Assembly (NCBI GenBank): GCA_048498995.1
Contig: JBEHWX010000005.1
Location: 1-64,000, forward strand
Origin: JBEHWX01 sp048498995
GTDB lineage: Bacteria > Bacteroidota > Ignavibacteria > OLB7
Direction: 5' to 3'
DNA length: 64,000 bases
Shown here piece by piece: positions 56,082 to 64,000 of this stretch (positions are counted from its first letter, which is position 1; each line of letters starts with the position of its first letter). The notes beneath the pieces are model-generated. The model made no database searches. It had not been told where the DNA came from and worked only from the letters and a program-made list of their open reading frames with translations. Both the position numbers and the translations under genes were made by a program.

Positions 56082-56866
56082 CCACGCGCACGCTCCAGGA
56101 GATGAAGGAGAAGAACGTGCGGATCACCGCGTTGACCGCTTACGATGCCCTCATCGCCCGGATCTTCGATCAGGCCGGCATCGACCTTCTCCTGGTCGGC
56201 GACTCGGTCGCCAACGTCGTGCAGGGGCACGAGACCACCCTTCCGGTGACGCTGGACGAGATCATCTATCATACCAAGGCGGTCACGCGCGGCGTGGAGC
56301 GGGCGATGGTCATCACCGATCTCCCCTTCATGACCTATCAGGTCAACGCCGACGAGGCGTTCCGAAATGCCGGACGGGTGATGAAGGAAACGAGCACGAG
56401 CGGCGTGAAGCTTGAGGGGGGAGTGGAGCAGGCCGAGGCGGTCAGGAGAATGACCAGCGCCGGCATTCCGGTGATGGGGCACCTGGGACTGCAGCCGCAG
56501 TCGATCCATCGCTACGGCGGCTACCGGCCGCGCGGGTCGACGCCGGAGGAGGCCGACAAGATCTTCAACGACGCCATAGCACTCGAGGAGGCCGGCGCGT
56601 TTGCCATTGTGCTGGAGAAGATCCCGGCCGACCTTGCATCCCGTATCACCCAGGCGCTCCGGATTCCGACCGTCGGCATCGGCGCCGGCGCCGGCTGCGA
56701 CGGCCAGATCCTGGTCTACGCCGATATGCTCGGCCTGACGGTGGACTTCAATCCCCGCTTCGTCCGTCGCTACGAGTCGTTCGCCGATCGCGCCCGCGAC
56801 GCGGCCAGACAGTATGCCGACGATGTCCGCGGCGGAGATTTCCCGAACGAGAACGAAAGCTACTGA
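56060..56866 (+). CDS. panB: 3-methyl-2-oxobutanoate hydroxymethyltransferase PanB (268 aa)
   Basis: The metal-binding and catalytic motifs are present: LLVGDSVANVVQGHETTLPV with Asp48, VITDLPFMTY, GVKLEGG, GHLGLQPQS and FAIVLEKIP with the catalytic Glu, then GIGAGAGCDGQILV. It makes ketopantoate from ketoisovalerate and methylene-THF for CoA synthesis. AGAAGGA at 56045-56051 precedes the ATG, and the start lies within the end of the upstream lipoate gene. Its length is normal. Confidence 0.95.
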   Translation: MADVKRVTTRTLQEMKEKNVRITALTAYDALIARIFDQAGIDLLLVGDSVANVVQGHETTLPVTLDEIIYHTKAVTRGVERAMVITDLPFMTYQVNADEAFRNAGRVMKETSTSGVKLEGGVEQAEAVRRMTSAGIPVMGHLGLQPQSIHRYGGYRPRGSTPEEADKIFNDAIALEEAGAFAIVLEKIPADLASRITQALRIPTVGIGAGAGCDGQILVYADMLGLTVDFNPRFVRRYESFADRARDAARQYADDVRGGDFPNENESY

Positions 56867-56901
56867 CCCCGGCCGCGGCCGGGTGTCCGAGACCAGTTGC
56901 C

Positions 56902-57327
56902 ATGATGAACAGACGCTCGATGATATCGACCCGACGCGCCCCCTGGGCCCTCCCGGCCCTCGTGGCCGCCGCGCTCATGACGTTGTCCGGATGCAGCGAC
57001 GGGGTGGTCACCAACCCGAACGACATCGTGTTCCCCACCTCCGGCGTGAGCTATGCCCACGACGTGCAGCCGCTGTTCGACCTCTCCTGCGCCCTCAGCG
57101 GCTGCCACGACAGCTACACGCGCGCCGGCAGTCTGAGCCTGGAATCCTACTTCGACCTGTTCGAGCGTCCGGGGCTGGTGGTGCCGGGGGATTCGCTCCG
57201 GAGCCTGCTGGTGCAGGTGATCGCCGGGCGCCAGATCCACGCGGCCTACCCGATATCCCGCCTGGTGACGCCGAACCAGCAGCGTGGCGTCGCCACCTGG
57301 GTACAGGAAGGGGCCAGCAACAACTGA
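56902..57327 (+). CDS. Lipoprotein with cytochrome-c-like CX4CH motif (141 aa)
   Basis: A lipoprotein signal ends at LMTLSGC (Cys31). The mature part begins VSYAHDVQPLFDLSCALSGCHD, where C-ALSG-CH is a CX4CH heme-type motif. A similar VQPIF...C-x-x-x-GCH pattern occurs in planctomycete-cytochrome-like proteins of this phylum group. The tail LVTPNQQRGVATWVQEGASNN also fits that family. It would be a small periplasmic or outer-membrane redox lipoprotein. It starts 35 bases after panB, with no clear ribosome site. Confidence 0.8.
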   Translation: MMNRRSMISTRRAPWALPALVAAALMTLSGCSDGVVTNPNDIVFPTSGVSYAHDVQPLFDLSCALSGCHDSYTRAGSLSLESYFDLFERPGLVVPGDSLRSLLVQVIAGRQIHAAYPISRLVTPNQQRGVATWVQEGASNN

Positions 57328-57379
57328 GAAGCTCCCGCTGAACAGCCCCGGCGCCGATATCCGCGCCGGATGAGAACGA

Positions 57380-57416
57380 CGACGGCGCGGCTCGATATCC
57401 TCGAACCGCGCCGTCG
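57380..57416 (+). terminator. Terminator-like hairpin after the heme-motif lipoprotein
   Basis: CGACGGCGCGG (57380-57390) pairs with CCGCGCCGTCG (57406-57416), with a small TCGA/TCGA stem in the loop. CTGTTATT follows, so the T tract is weak. Confidence 0.6.
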
Positions 57417-57541
57417 CTGTTATTCGTGTCGTCTCATCCTCTCTCGCCGCCACATCACCCCGTCGATCACTTCCCTTCCCGCGGAGGCTCCTTCCCGCGG
57501 GCATCGCCGCGCGGAGCCGATCACTTCGAACCCGGGGAGGC

Positions 57542-58567
57542 TCAGGCGGCCGGCGTGGGAGCGGGAACGAGCTCGAAATCGGCCACGATCTCGCCGACGC
57601 GGATGTCGCGGCAGTTGTCCAGCTCCACGCGGCGGAAGCGCGCCAGCTCCTCCAGTTGCTCGGTCGAGAGGACGCCGAGCTTCTCCAGAATCCGCATCAC
57701 GATCGGGGCGATCGGGGTGATGTTGCCATCCTCCATCTTCGCCACCACGCCGATCGGGCCGTGCGCCGGGCTGGTGAGGCCGACGGCGAAGATCGCCATG
57801 GCGCCACGCTTGGCGATGCCGTTCCCCCCCATCACGCGGATCAGCTCCGAATCGAAGCCCCCCTTCTCGTAGATCATCTCGGGGAAGGCCGCCACGGCGG
57901 CCAGAAGCCGCTTCGGCGCTTCCTCGCCGGCGTTGGCCCTGGCCACGAAACGGGCCAGCGCGGTGGAGAGTCCGGAAAGGGGGAGATAGTAGGTCGGCAG
58001 CGAGCAGCCATCGGTCGTGTACGGGATCGCGTCGCGCTCCACGCCGCTGTACTCGGCGATGATGTCGATGATCCACTGCTGGAGCGGATGGGCCGGATCG
58101 AGATAGCTCTCGATGGGCCATCCCTTGGCCACGCAGACGGCGAGCATGCCGGCGTGCTTGCCGGAGCAGTTGTTGTGAAGCTGATTCGGCTTCTCGTGCG
58201 CCAGGATCAGCCGCTCGATCTCGGCCTGATCGCTCGGCGCGTGGGAGCCGCAGCGGAGGTCGTGCTCGCCGAGGCCGATCTTCTCGAGAATGCCGGTGAC
58301 CGCCTCCAGGTGATACGACGCCGCCGAATGGCTGGCGCAGCAGACGGCGAGCTCATGCTCGGTGAGCCCGAACCGGTCGGCCGCCCCGCTGACGATCACG
58401 GGAATCGCCTGGAGCATCTTGCTGGAGGAGCGGAGATAGGCCCTGTAGTGCGGATCGTCGAAGGAGTAGAGAAGATTGCCGGCCGCATCGGTCACGGCGA
58501 TCGCGCCGTGATGCAGGGCGTCGACGCGGCCGCCACGATACGTCACCGCGAGAGGAGATCCTTCCAT
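57542..58567 (-). CDS. Class-3 (Rhizobium etli AnsA-type) L-asparaginase (341 aa)
   Basis: The residues of this unusual asparaginase class can be seen: Ser and Lys in YLRSSSKMLQ, Ser in CCASHSA, Cys and Lys in NNCSGKHAGML, and Cys in TDGCSLPTYYL. It hydrolyses asparagine to aspartate and ammonia, probably in the cytoplasm, as there is no signal peptide. The start at 58567 gives the family N-terminus (PLAVTYRGGRVDALHHG); no ribosome site is obvious. The gene lies 107 bases downstream of the thioesterase gene on the same strand. Confidence 0.9.
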   Translation of the reverse strand: MEGSPLAVTYRGGRVDALHHGAIAVTDAAGNLLYSFDDPHYRAYLRSSSKMLQAIPVIVSGAADRFGLTEHELAVCCASHSAASYHLEAVTGILEKIGLGEHDLRCGSHAPSDQAEIERLILAHEKPNQLHNNCSGKHAGMLAVCVAKGWPIESYLDPAHPLQQWIIDIIAEYSGVERDAIPYTTDGCSLPTYYLPLSGLSTALARFVARANAGEEAPKRLLAAVAAFPEMIYEKGGFDSELIRVMGGNGIAKRGAMAIFAVGLTSPAHGPIGVVAKMEDGNITPIAPIVMRILEKLGVLSTEQLEELARFRRVELDNCRDIRVGEIVADFELVPAPTPAA

Positions 58568-58674
58568 GTGCGAAATGCGAATGCGATTGAGAAGATACCC
58601 GGAGCCGGTTCCTCCGGGGTCGTGGAGCGGCGGATGCTCCGCCGAATGGCCGCGGGCGTCCGGAAGCCTCCGGA

Positions 58675-59121
58675 TCAGTCGCCGCTTCCCGGCTCGGGCG
58701 TGGCGATCCGGGTGTAGCGCGCCAGCTTGTCGCGAAGGAGGTCGGGAATCGGCACCGGACGCTTGTCGGCGCGCCCCACCGTCACCTGCCGGCAGTAGCC
58801 CTCGGCCAGGACCGTGTCGGTTCCCTGTCTGACGAAGCGGAAGGAGACGGTGAAGGAGGTACGCCCCCAGTGGCTGATCCAGATGGAGATCTCCATCTGA
58901 TCGTCCAGCAGCGCGGGAGAAAGGTAGTCGCAGTGATAGGAGGCGCGGATCGGGAAGCAGTCCAGCGCGGCGAAGGCCACCGAATACGGGAGGTCGATCG
59001 AACGGTACATCTCCGTTTCGGCGATCTCGAAGAAACGGATATACGCCCCGTAGTAAATGATCTGCGCCGGATCGCAGTCGATCCAGCGCACGCGCTCGGA
59101 GATTGTGAACGGCTCGCCCAT
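58675..59121 (-). CDS. Hotdog-fold acyl-CoA thioesterase, 4HBT/YbgC type (148 aa)
   Basis: RVRWIDCDPAQIIYYGAYIRFFEIAE is the 4HBT signature with the catalytic Asp, followed by the beta strands MEISIWISHWGRTSFTVSFRFV. Proteins of this size hydrolyse short-chain or aromatic acyl-CoA; the substrate cannot be told. The ATG at 59119-59121 is chosen because the upstream 56 codons are low-complexity. It may be co-transcribed with the asparaginase gene. Confidence 0.88.
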   Translation of the reverse strand: MGEPFTISERVRWIDCDPAQIIYYGAYIRFFEIAETEMYRSIDLPYSVAFAALDCFPIRASYHCDYLSPALLDDQMEISIWISHWGRTSFTVSFRFVRQGTDTVLAEGYCRQVTVGRADKRPVPIPDLLRDKLARYTRIATPEPGSGD

Positions 59122-59252
59122 CGCCGAACAAACTACGAAGATCGCTCCCGCCGAGCGCCACCCCCCTTCCCCGCCGGACGTAAATCTTTGTGGTTCGGCC
59201 CGAAAACATCCTTTCCCGGCCCCGCTCGTAGCCGCTCGGGAGCGCCGGAAAC

Positions 59253-59287
59253 GACGGCGGGCTCCCCGGCATCGGGAAGCCCGCGTC
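59253..59287 (-). terminator. Hairpin after the propeller-like lipoprotein gene
   Basis: GCGGGCT pairs with AGCCCGC, extended by GAC/GTC past a one-base bulge and by CCC/GGG inside. No T run follows on the minus strand, so its strength is doubtful. Confidence 0.45.
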
Positions 59288-59342
59288 AATCTTCGATGTG
59301 CATCCGCCGGCGCTGGAGCGCCTCTCGCGCGCGCGATCCGGA

Positions 59343-60434
59343 TCAGCGCGCCTGATACTGGTTGATGAAGTGGATGTCACGCACCTCGTCGGAGACCGGG
59401 AAGGGATCGAGCTCCTCGTAGTCGGTGGTGAACCGGCGCACCTCGGTTGCTCCCTGCTGCCAGGCGTAGAGAAGTCCGGTAATCCTGTCGACCCCGATCA
59501 CCCGATAGTTGCCGGGGTAGAACTCCTCCGGCTGCACGTCGTGATTGGTCAGATCCACCCGTAGCACCGACTGCGAACCGGCGAGGTAGAGATAGGAATC
59601 GCGCGTCATCTGAACGTAGGTCGGCTCCTGCCCCACGTACTGCTCGAGCGACCCGCTGTTCAGCTCCTGCGAGCCGGTGACGTCGAGCGTCACGCCGTCC
59701 AGGAAGAAGAGAATCGGGCGTGCCCCCGGCGCGCCGGCGGTGAGCACCACCACCTGGCTGCCGTCGTTGGTCGCCTCGATGTAGAGCACCGGCGAGGGGA
59801 AGTTGATCGTCCGCTCGATCCGGAAATCGGTGCTGTTGCTCCGGGTGACGCCGACCGACGCGCTGCCGTCGTTGGCGAGCATGCCGACCAGCACGTAGCC
59901 TCCACGGCCGGAGGAGTCGACGCCGACGGCGGTCGGCTTGCCGGGCAGGTCGATCTCGCGGGCCAGCTTGTAGTTGCGGGTGTCGATCTCGTAGAGGATC
60001 GGGGCGCCGGAGGCGATGGCCCAGGCCTGCGAGTAGTTGCTGACGGCCATGCCGCAGAGCCCGTCGGCGCCGGCGTGCAGGCCGATCACCTCGCCGAGCT
60101 TCTTCCGGGTCTGCATGTCGAGCACGGTGATCGATCCGTCGGCGCGGTGCTGGAGGTAGAGCTGATCGCGGAGATAGGAATCGTAGATCGCGTCGATCTC
60201 CTTGCCGAGCGGGGCGCCGTTGGCCGCCGCGTAATCACCGGTGGTGACCACTCCCTTGACCTCGCTGTAGCGGAGGAGCTCGCCGCTTCCCGGCTTGTCA
60301 AGCGCCAGCAGGGAGATCTGGGTCCGATCGCCGCTCCCCGGACCGACCACGTCGGGCCCCTTGCCGGAACAGGCAAACAGTGTGAGCGCTGCCACGCAGC
60401 AACCGAGAAGAGCGCGGAGGTTGATGGAGTTCAT
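59343..60434 (-). CDS. Lipoprotein with beta-propeller-like repeats (363 aa)
   Basis: The signal MNSINLRALLGCCVAALTLFAC gives the lipid Cys22. The mature protein has repeating beta-strand blocks of about 45 residues typical of YVTN/NHL-like surface propellers (SITVLDMQTRKKLGEVIGL, ILYEIDTRNYKLAREIDL, DSSGRGGYVLVG), without an enzyme motif. A GTG two codons upstream is less likely than the ATG at 60432-60434. It sits 39 bases downstream of the HpnD gene on the same strand. The function is unknown. Confidence 0.8.
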   Translation of the reverse strand: MNSINLRALLGCCVAALTLFACSGKGPDVVGPGSGDRTQISLLALDKPGSGELLRYSEVKGVVTTGDYAAANGAPLGKEIDAIYDSYLRDQLYLQHRADGSITVLDMQTRKKLGEVIGLHAGADGLCGMAVSNYSQAWAIASGAPILYEIDTRNYKLAREIDLPGKPTAVGVDSSGRGGYVLVGMLANDGSASVGVTRSNSTDFRIERTINFPSPVLYIEATNDGSQVVVLTAGAPGARPILFFLDGVTLDVTGSQELNSGSLEQYVGQEPTYVQMTRDSYLYLAGSQSVLRVDLTNHDVQPEEFYPGNYRVIGVDRITGLLYAWQQGATEVRRFTTDYEELDPFPVSDEVRDIHFINQYQAR

Positions 60435-60473
60435 GGGCACCTGCTAGTTGGGGCGAGCCCGGGTCGTTGGTTG

Positions 60474-61391
60474 TTATTCGGTCACCGTCTTCCGATTGAC
60501 GAGCACACGCGTGACCAGCCAAAGCTTGACGGCGATCCAGAGCTTGTGCAACGCGCGGACCGAGATCTTGCGCGCGAAGACGTTGAACTCGTTCAGCTCG
60601 ATCTTCTCGAGCATCCGGTAGTAGATGGCGTCCATGATCTCGGCGGCGAACATCGTCTTCCGCTCATCCGGACGGAGCGCGGCGCGGGCGCGGCCGTAGT
60701 ATTCGCGGGCGCGGCGGGTCTCGAAGCGCATCAGCTCCACGAACGGCAGGCTGTAGCGCCCTTCCAGCAGATCCTGCTCGCTGTAGCCGAAGGCGCGCAG
60801 ATCCTCGAGCGGCAGGTAGATCCTTCCCCGCTGCGCGTCCGACTTGATATCCCGGAGGATGTTGGTCAGCTGCAGCGCGATGCCGAGATCGACCGCGTAC
60901 TCCTTGGTCTCCTCGTACTTGTAGCCGAAGATCTCGATGCAGATCAGACCGACCACGGAGGCGACGCTGTAGCAGTATTCCCTGAGCTCCTCGAAGGTCT
61001 CGTAGCGATCCTTCACCAGGTCCATCTCCATCCCGTCGAGCAGGGTCATGAAGTACTGCTTCGGGATGCGGAAGCGCTTCACCACGGCCGAGAGTGGAAG
61101 AAGAATCGGATGGCGCGTCTCGCCGCGGTAGCACTTCTCCACCTCGCTCCGGAGCCAGTTGAGCCGCTCCCGCTTGCGCGCGGTCTTCAGCTCCGGGGCG
61201 GAGTCGTGCGCCGAGGGCTCCACGTCGTCCATGTCCACGATGTCGTCGGCATAGCGACAGAACGCGTAGACCGAATGCATCGCATTCCGCTCGTCGCGCG
61301 GAAGCAGCGAGAACGAGTAATAGAAGCTCGTCTTCGCCGGCTGCACCAGCAGCGCTGCATCCTCTCTATCGTTCAACAGCAGATTCGGCAT
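60474..61391 (-). CDS. hpnD: Squalene/phytoene synthase family, HpnD-like (305 aa)
   Basis: Two Asp-rich motifs of head-to-head prenyl synthases are present: CRYADDIVDMDD and LTNILRDIKSD, the latter followed by QRGRIYLPLEDL. The order and spacing match HpnD (presqualene diphosphate synthase). A phytoene synthase cannot be excluded from sequence alone. The neighbouring upstream gene is the HpnC-like partner, 191 bases away on the same strand, which favours the HpnCDE squalene route. HpnE is not seen. Confidence 0.85.
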   Translation of the reverse strand: MPNLLLNDREDAALLVQPAKTSFYYSFSLLPRDERNAMHSVYAFCRYADDIVDMDDVEPSAHDSAPELKTARKRERLNWLRSEVEKCYRGETRHPILLPLSAVVKRFRIPKQYFMTLLDGMEMDLVKDRYETFEELREYCYSVASVVGLICIEIFGYKYEETKEYAVDLGIALQLTNILRDIKSDAQRGRIYLPLEDLRAFGYSEQDLLEGRYSLPFVELMRFETRRAREYYGRARAALRPDERKTMFAAEIMDAIYYRMLEKIELNEFNVFARKISVRALHKLWIAVKLWLVTRVLVNRKTVTE

Positions 61392-61582
61392 CGGGCTACG
61401 TTCCTCAACGGACGTCAGATATACACAAAAATCAAGCTACAAGGCAAGTTATCGTCATGGGTCCTTCCAAAGCCCCCGTCATCGCACGCGCTCCCCTTCC
61501 GGGCCGGCGGGAGCGGGCCGTCGCCTCATGCACTCGGCTATCGCCTCATGCACTCTGCCGTCGCTCACGAAGGCCGCCGTCG

Positions 61583-62494
61583 CTACAGGTGGCGGATCAT
61601 CGACGCGGCCAGGCGCACCTTGTCGATGACGCCGAGGGAAGGACGGCGGTGGAGGATGTCGTAGTCTAACCGCCGGATCTTCTCCAGGATCCGCATCCCG
61701 CCGAGCCAGGTCAGCGTCAGCTCCCCCCGCAGCCGCCGGTCCGGGATCTTCCCGAGCAGCGGATATCCCTGGCGGAGCTGCGCGGCGGCATACTCCACGT
61801 GGTGCACCATCATGGCGCGGAAGCGATCGTTGAACGCGCGTGCCCTGAGCTCGTCCGGAGCGTAGCCGAACGCGCGGAAGCTCTCGCGCGGGAGGTTCAC
61901 GCGGCCGCGCGGCAGATCGACCGAGATATCCTGCCAGAAGTTCGCCAGCTGCAGGCCGGTGCAGATCCGGTCGGAGAGAATACGCCGCTCCTCGTCACGC
62001 AGGCCATACAGATGCAGCACGAGCCGGCCGATCGGGTTGGCCGAATGATGACAGTAGAAGAGGAGATCGGTGAGGGTCTCGAAGCCCTGGTTCCTCGCGT
62101 CCATCCGAAAGGCCTTGAGCAGATCGCGCAGCGGCTCGATCGGGATCTCCCGCTCGGCCACGGTGGCGGCCAGGGCGATGAAGATCGGATGCTCCCCACG
62201 TCCCTCGAAGGCGTCGGCGAGCTGCCGCTCCCAGTCGTCGAGCATGGCGATCCGCTCGGCGACGGGACGCTCCCCCTCGTCGGCGATATCGTCGGCGACG
62301 CGGCTGTAGGCGTAGATGCTGTAGAAGTGCTTCCGGAGGTCGCGCGGAATCAGGAGCGATCCGACCGGAAAGTTCTCGTAATGGCTGCGCGCGAGGCGCT
62401 CGCAGTAGGCGAATGCCTCGGCCGTCGTGTACGTGCGATCGGAATCGACCGCGAGGGTGAGCGCCGGACTGGCCATGGTTGACAGAGGGATCAT
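61583..62494 (-). CDS. hpnC: Squalene/phytoene synthase family, HpnC-like (303 aa)
   Basis: HpnC features include YCERLARSHYENFPVGSLLIP at the N-terminus, SRVADDIADE as the first Asp motif and LANFWQDISVDLPRGRVNLP as the second. HpnC converts presqualene diphosphate to hydroxysqualene. Two starts are possible, ATG at 62494 or 62476, neither with a ribosome site; the domain begins after both. A TATATTGG box at 62576-62583 lies about 80 bases upstream. Confidence 0.85.
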   Translation of the reverse strand: MIPLSTMASPALTLAVDSDRTYTTAEAFAYCERLARSHYENFPVGSLLIPRDLRKHFYSIYAYSRVADDIADEGERPVAERIAMLDDWERQLADAFEGRGEHPIFIALAATVAEREIPIEPLRDLLKAFRMDARNQGFETLTDLLFYCHHSANPIGRLVLHLYGLRDEERRILSDRICTGLQLANFWQDISVDLPRGRVNLPRESFRAFGYAPDELRARAFNDRFRAMMVHHVEYAAAQLRQGYPLLGKIPDRRLRGELTLTWLGGMRILEKIRRLDYDILHRRPSLGVIDKVRLAASMIRHL

Positions 62495-62575
62495 GCGACC
62501 GGCGGCGGATTTCGCCCGGAGCCGGCCCTCCGCCGAATGCGCCGGCACGAACCGCGGCGCCCGATGCGGAACGGT

Positions 62576-62583
62576 CCAATATA
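62576..62583 (-). promoter_or_regulatory. TATATTGG -7-like element of hpnC
   Basis: Minus-strand TATATTGG is one mismatch from TAnnTTTG and lies in the divergent gap between hpnC and mpl. Confidence 0.4.
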
Positions 62584-62757
62584 CTGCCCCCCGGCCGGCG
62601 GATCTCCACGATCCCGTATCTTCGCGGTCCGCTCCGGCCGAGCGCCCCCCTGCTCCGCGGGGACACACGCTCGGACAGGCCATCGGAGATGCCGTCTGAC
62701 GCGCCTCCGGAGCGCTCCCCGATTCCCTTCACGCCAGAGATCCTGTCGACGCACGCT

Positions 62758-64000
62758 ATGCACATCCATTTCATCGGAATCTGCGGAACAGCCATGGGCA
62801 ACGTCGCCCTGATGATGCGGGCCATGGGGCACCACGTCACCGGCAGCGACGAGAACGTGTATCCGCCGATGAGCGATCTGCTGGCCGACGCGGGGGTCTC
62901 GATCATGACCGGCTTCGGCCCCGACAATCTGGAGCCGGCACCGGATCTGGTGGTGATCGGCAACCGGATGTCGCGCGGCAATTCCGAGGTGGAGGCCACG
63001 CTCGACCGGAAGCTCCGCTACACCTCCCTGCCGGAGCTGCTGAAGAGCACGCTGATCCAGGGGCGCACCTCGATCACGATGACCGGCACGCACGGCAAAA
63101 CCACAACCTCGGCGCTGATGGCCTGGGTGCTGGAGCACGCCGGCCGGCCGGCAAGCTTCATGATCGGCGGCGTGCCGGGGAACTTCGGCGCCGGCTGGCA
63201 GTATCGCGCCCAGAGCGATCTGGTGGTGCTCGAGGGGGACGAGTACGACACCGCCTTCTTCGACAAGCGCTCCAAGTTCCTCCATTACCTGCCGACGGCG
63301 CTGCTCATCAACAACATCGAGTTCGATCACGCCGACATCTTCGGGTCGCTCGAGGAGATCCAGCTCGCCTTCCGCCGCCTGGTCAACATCGTCCCCGGCA
63401 ACGGGATCATCGTGGCCAACGGGGACGATCCGAACGTGGCGGCCGTGACCGCGCACGCGTTCACGCCGGTGGAGACCTTCGGCCTGTCGGAGGGATGCCG
63501 CTGGCGCGCCGCGGCGATCGACTACGGCGTCTCCTCCACCAGCTTCGACGTCCTCCGCGACGGCGCGGTCGAGACACGGGTCACGATCCCGCTGCTCGGC
63601 GAGTTCAACGTGCGGAACGCGCTCGGCGTGCTGGCGATTGCACGTTGGCTGGGAGTTCCGTATGATGCGATCGCCGGTGGACTGGCGAGCTTCAAAAACG
63701 TGAAGCGCCGTTTAGAGCTGAAAGGAGAGTGGAGCGGCGTCAAGGTCTATGACGATTTCGCCCACCATCCCACCGCCATCCGCGAGACGTTGAAGGCACT
63801 CCGCCTCCGACATCCCTCCGAGCGCCTCTGGGCGATCTTCGAGCCGAGAAGCAACACGACGCGACGCAAGGTGTTCCAGCGGGAGCTGGCCGATGCCTTC
63901 TCCGAGGCCGATATCGTCGCCGTCTCCCAGGTCGACAGACTCGAACAGCTTTCCCCGGCCGAGCGCCTCGATCCCGAGCAGCTGATCGCCGACATCGAGG
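62758..64000 (+). CDS. mpl: UDP-MurNAc:L-Ala-gamma-D-Glu-mDAP ligase Mpl (3' end outside window)
   Basis: Visible are 414 codons. The N-terminal HIHFIGICGTAMGNVALMM and HHVTGSDENVYPPMS are typical of Mpl rather than MurC, the P-loop reads GTHGKTTTS, and LEGDEYDTAFFDKRSKFLHYLP is the Mpl signature region; NIEFDHADIF and YDDFAHHPTAIRETL follow. The enzyme reattaches recovered murein tripeptide to UDP-MurNAc in wall recycling. The ATG at 62758 matches the family start; an in-frame ATG at 62689 would add 23 residues. It is divergent from hpnC. Confidence 0.93.
   Translation, partial: MHIHFIGICGTAMGNVALMMRAMGHHVTGSDENVYPPMSDLLADAGVSIMTGFGPDNLEPAPDLVVIGNRMSRGNSEVEATLDRKLRYTSLPELLKSTLIQGRTSITMTGTHGKTTTSALMAWVLEHAGRPASFMIGGVPGNFGAGWQYRAQSDLVVLEGDEYDTAFFDKRSKFLHYLPTALLINNIEFDHADIFGSLEEIQLAFRRLVNIVPGNGIIVANGDDPNVAAVTAHAFTPVETFGLSEGCRWRAAAIDYGVSSTSFDVLRDGAVETRVTIPLLGEFNVRNALGVLAIARWLGVPYDAIAGGLASFKNVKRRLELKGEWSGVKVYDDFAHHPTAIRETLKALRLRHPSERLWAIFEPRSNTTRRKVFQRELADAFSEADIVAVSQVDRLEQLSPAERLDPEQLIADIE

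Overview
The window looks like a chromosomal segment of a GC-rich member of the Bacteroidota/Chlorobiota/Ignavibacteriota side of the FCB group, and a Kapabacteria- or Ignavibacteria-like lineage would fit. Three large secreted proteins end in type IX secretion (T9SS) type A sorting domains, several genes are preceded by the TAnnTTTG -7 element known from Bacteroidota sigma factors, and Mpl, an HpnC/HpnD pair and a class-3 asparaginase are present. This placement is inference from gene content; no rRNA or tRNA gene was seen.

Layout. (1) 1-24 kb: four tandem, co-oriented (minus strand) paralogues encode giant secreted repeat proteins (>717, 1221, 1777 and 3628 aa). Each complete member has a signal peptide, a conserved N-terminal globular domain, long tracts of short T-T-A-K-L-A-D-G-S-V type repeats, inserted GGDL-YPNP modules, two beta-rich fibre-like modules and a shared C-terminal domain ending in W-x-Q-W. 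All four have a TATATTYG-type element 450-490 nt upstream of the start, implying long leaders. (2) 24.8-30.4 kb: a small orphan gene, then a tight plus-strand cluster of five unannotated-looking genes that includes a two-domain cell-wall hydrolase, a papain-like cysteine peptidase and a transthyretin-like domain protein. It ends in a 107-nt nested inverted repeat and is my best candidate for an undescribed system. (3) 31-49 kb: three T9SS cargo proteins interspersed with an AddB-like nuclease, queuosine genes (queC, queD, queF) and purN. (4) 49-64 kb: mostly housekeeping genes: transaldolase, HNH endonuclease, an AroA-fold protein lacking catalytic residues, a sugar-type ABC ATPase, a lipoprotein serpin, a LipM-like octanoyltransferase overlapping panB, a heme-motif lipoprotein, asparaginase, thioesterase, a propeller-like lipoprotein, HpnD and HpnC, and mpl (cut by the window end).

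How the genes relate. The repeat proteins and T9SS cargo suggest a heavy investment in cell-surface fibres or adhesins. The queC-queD-queF block supplies queuosine precursors but lacks queE here. HpnC and HpnD would make squalene through hydroxysqualene, with HpnE not in view. Very long antisense open frames lie across the repeat genes; I treat them as by-products of repeat composition.
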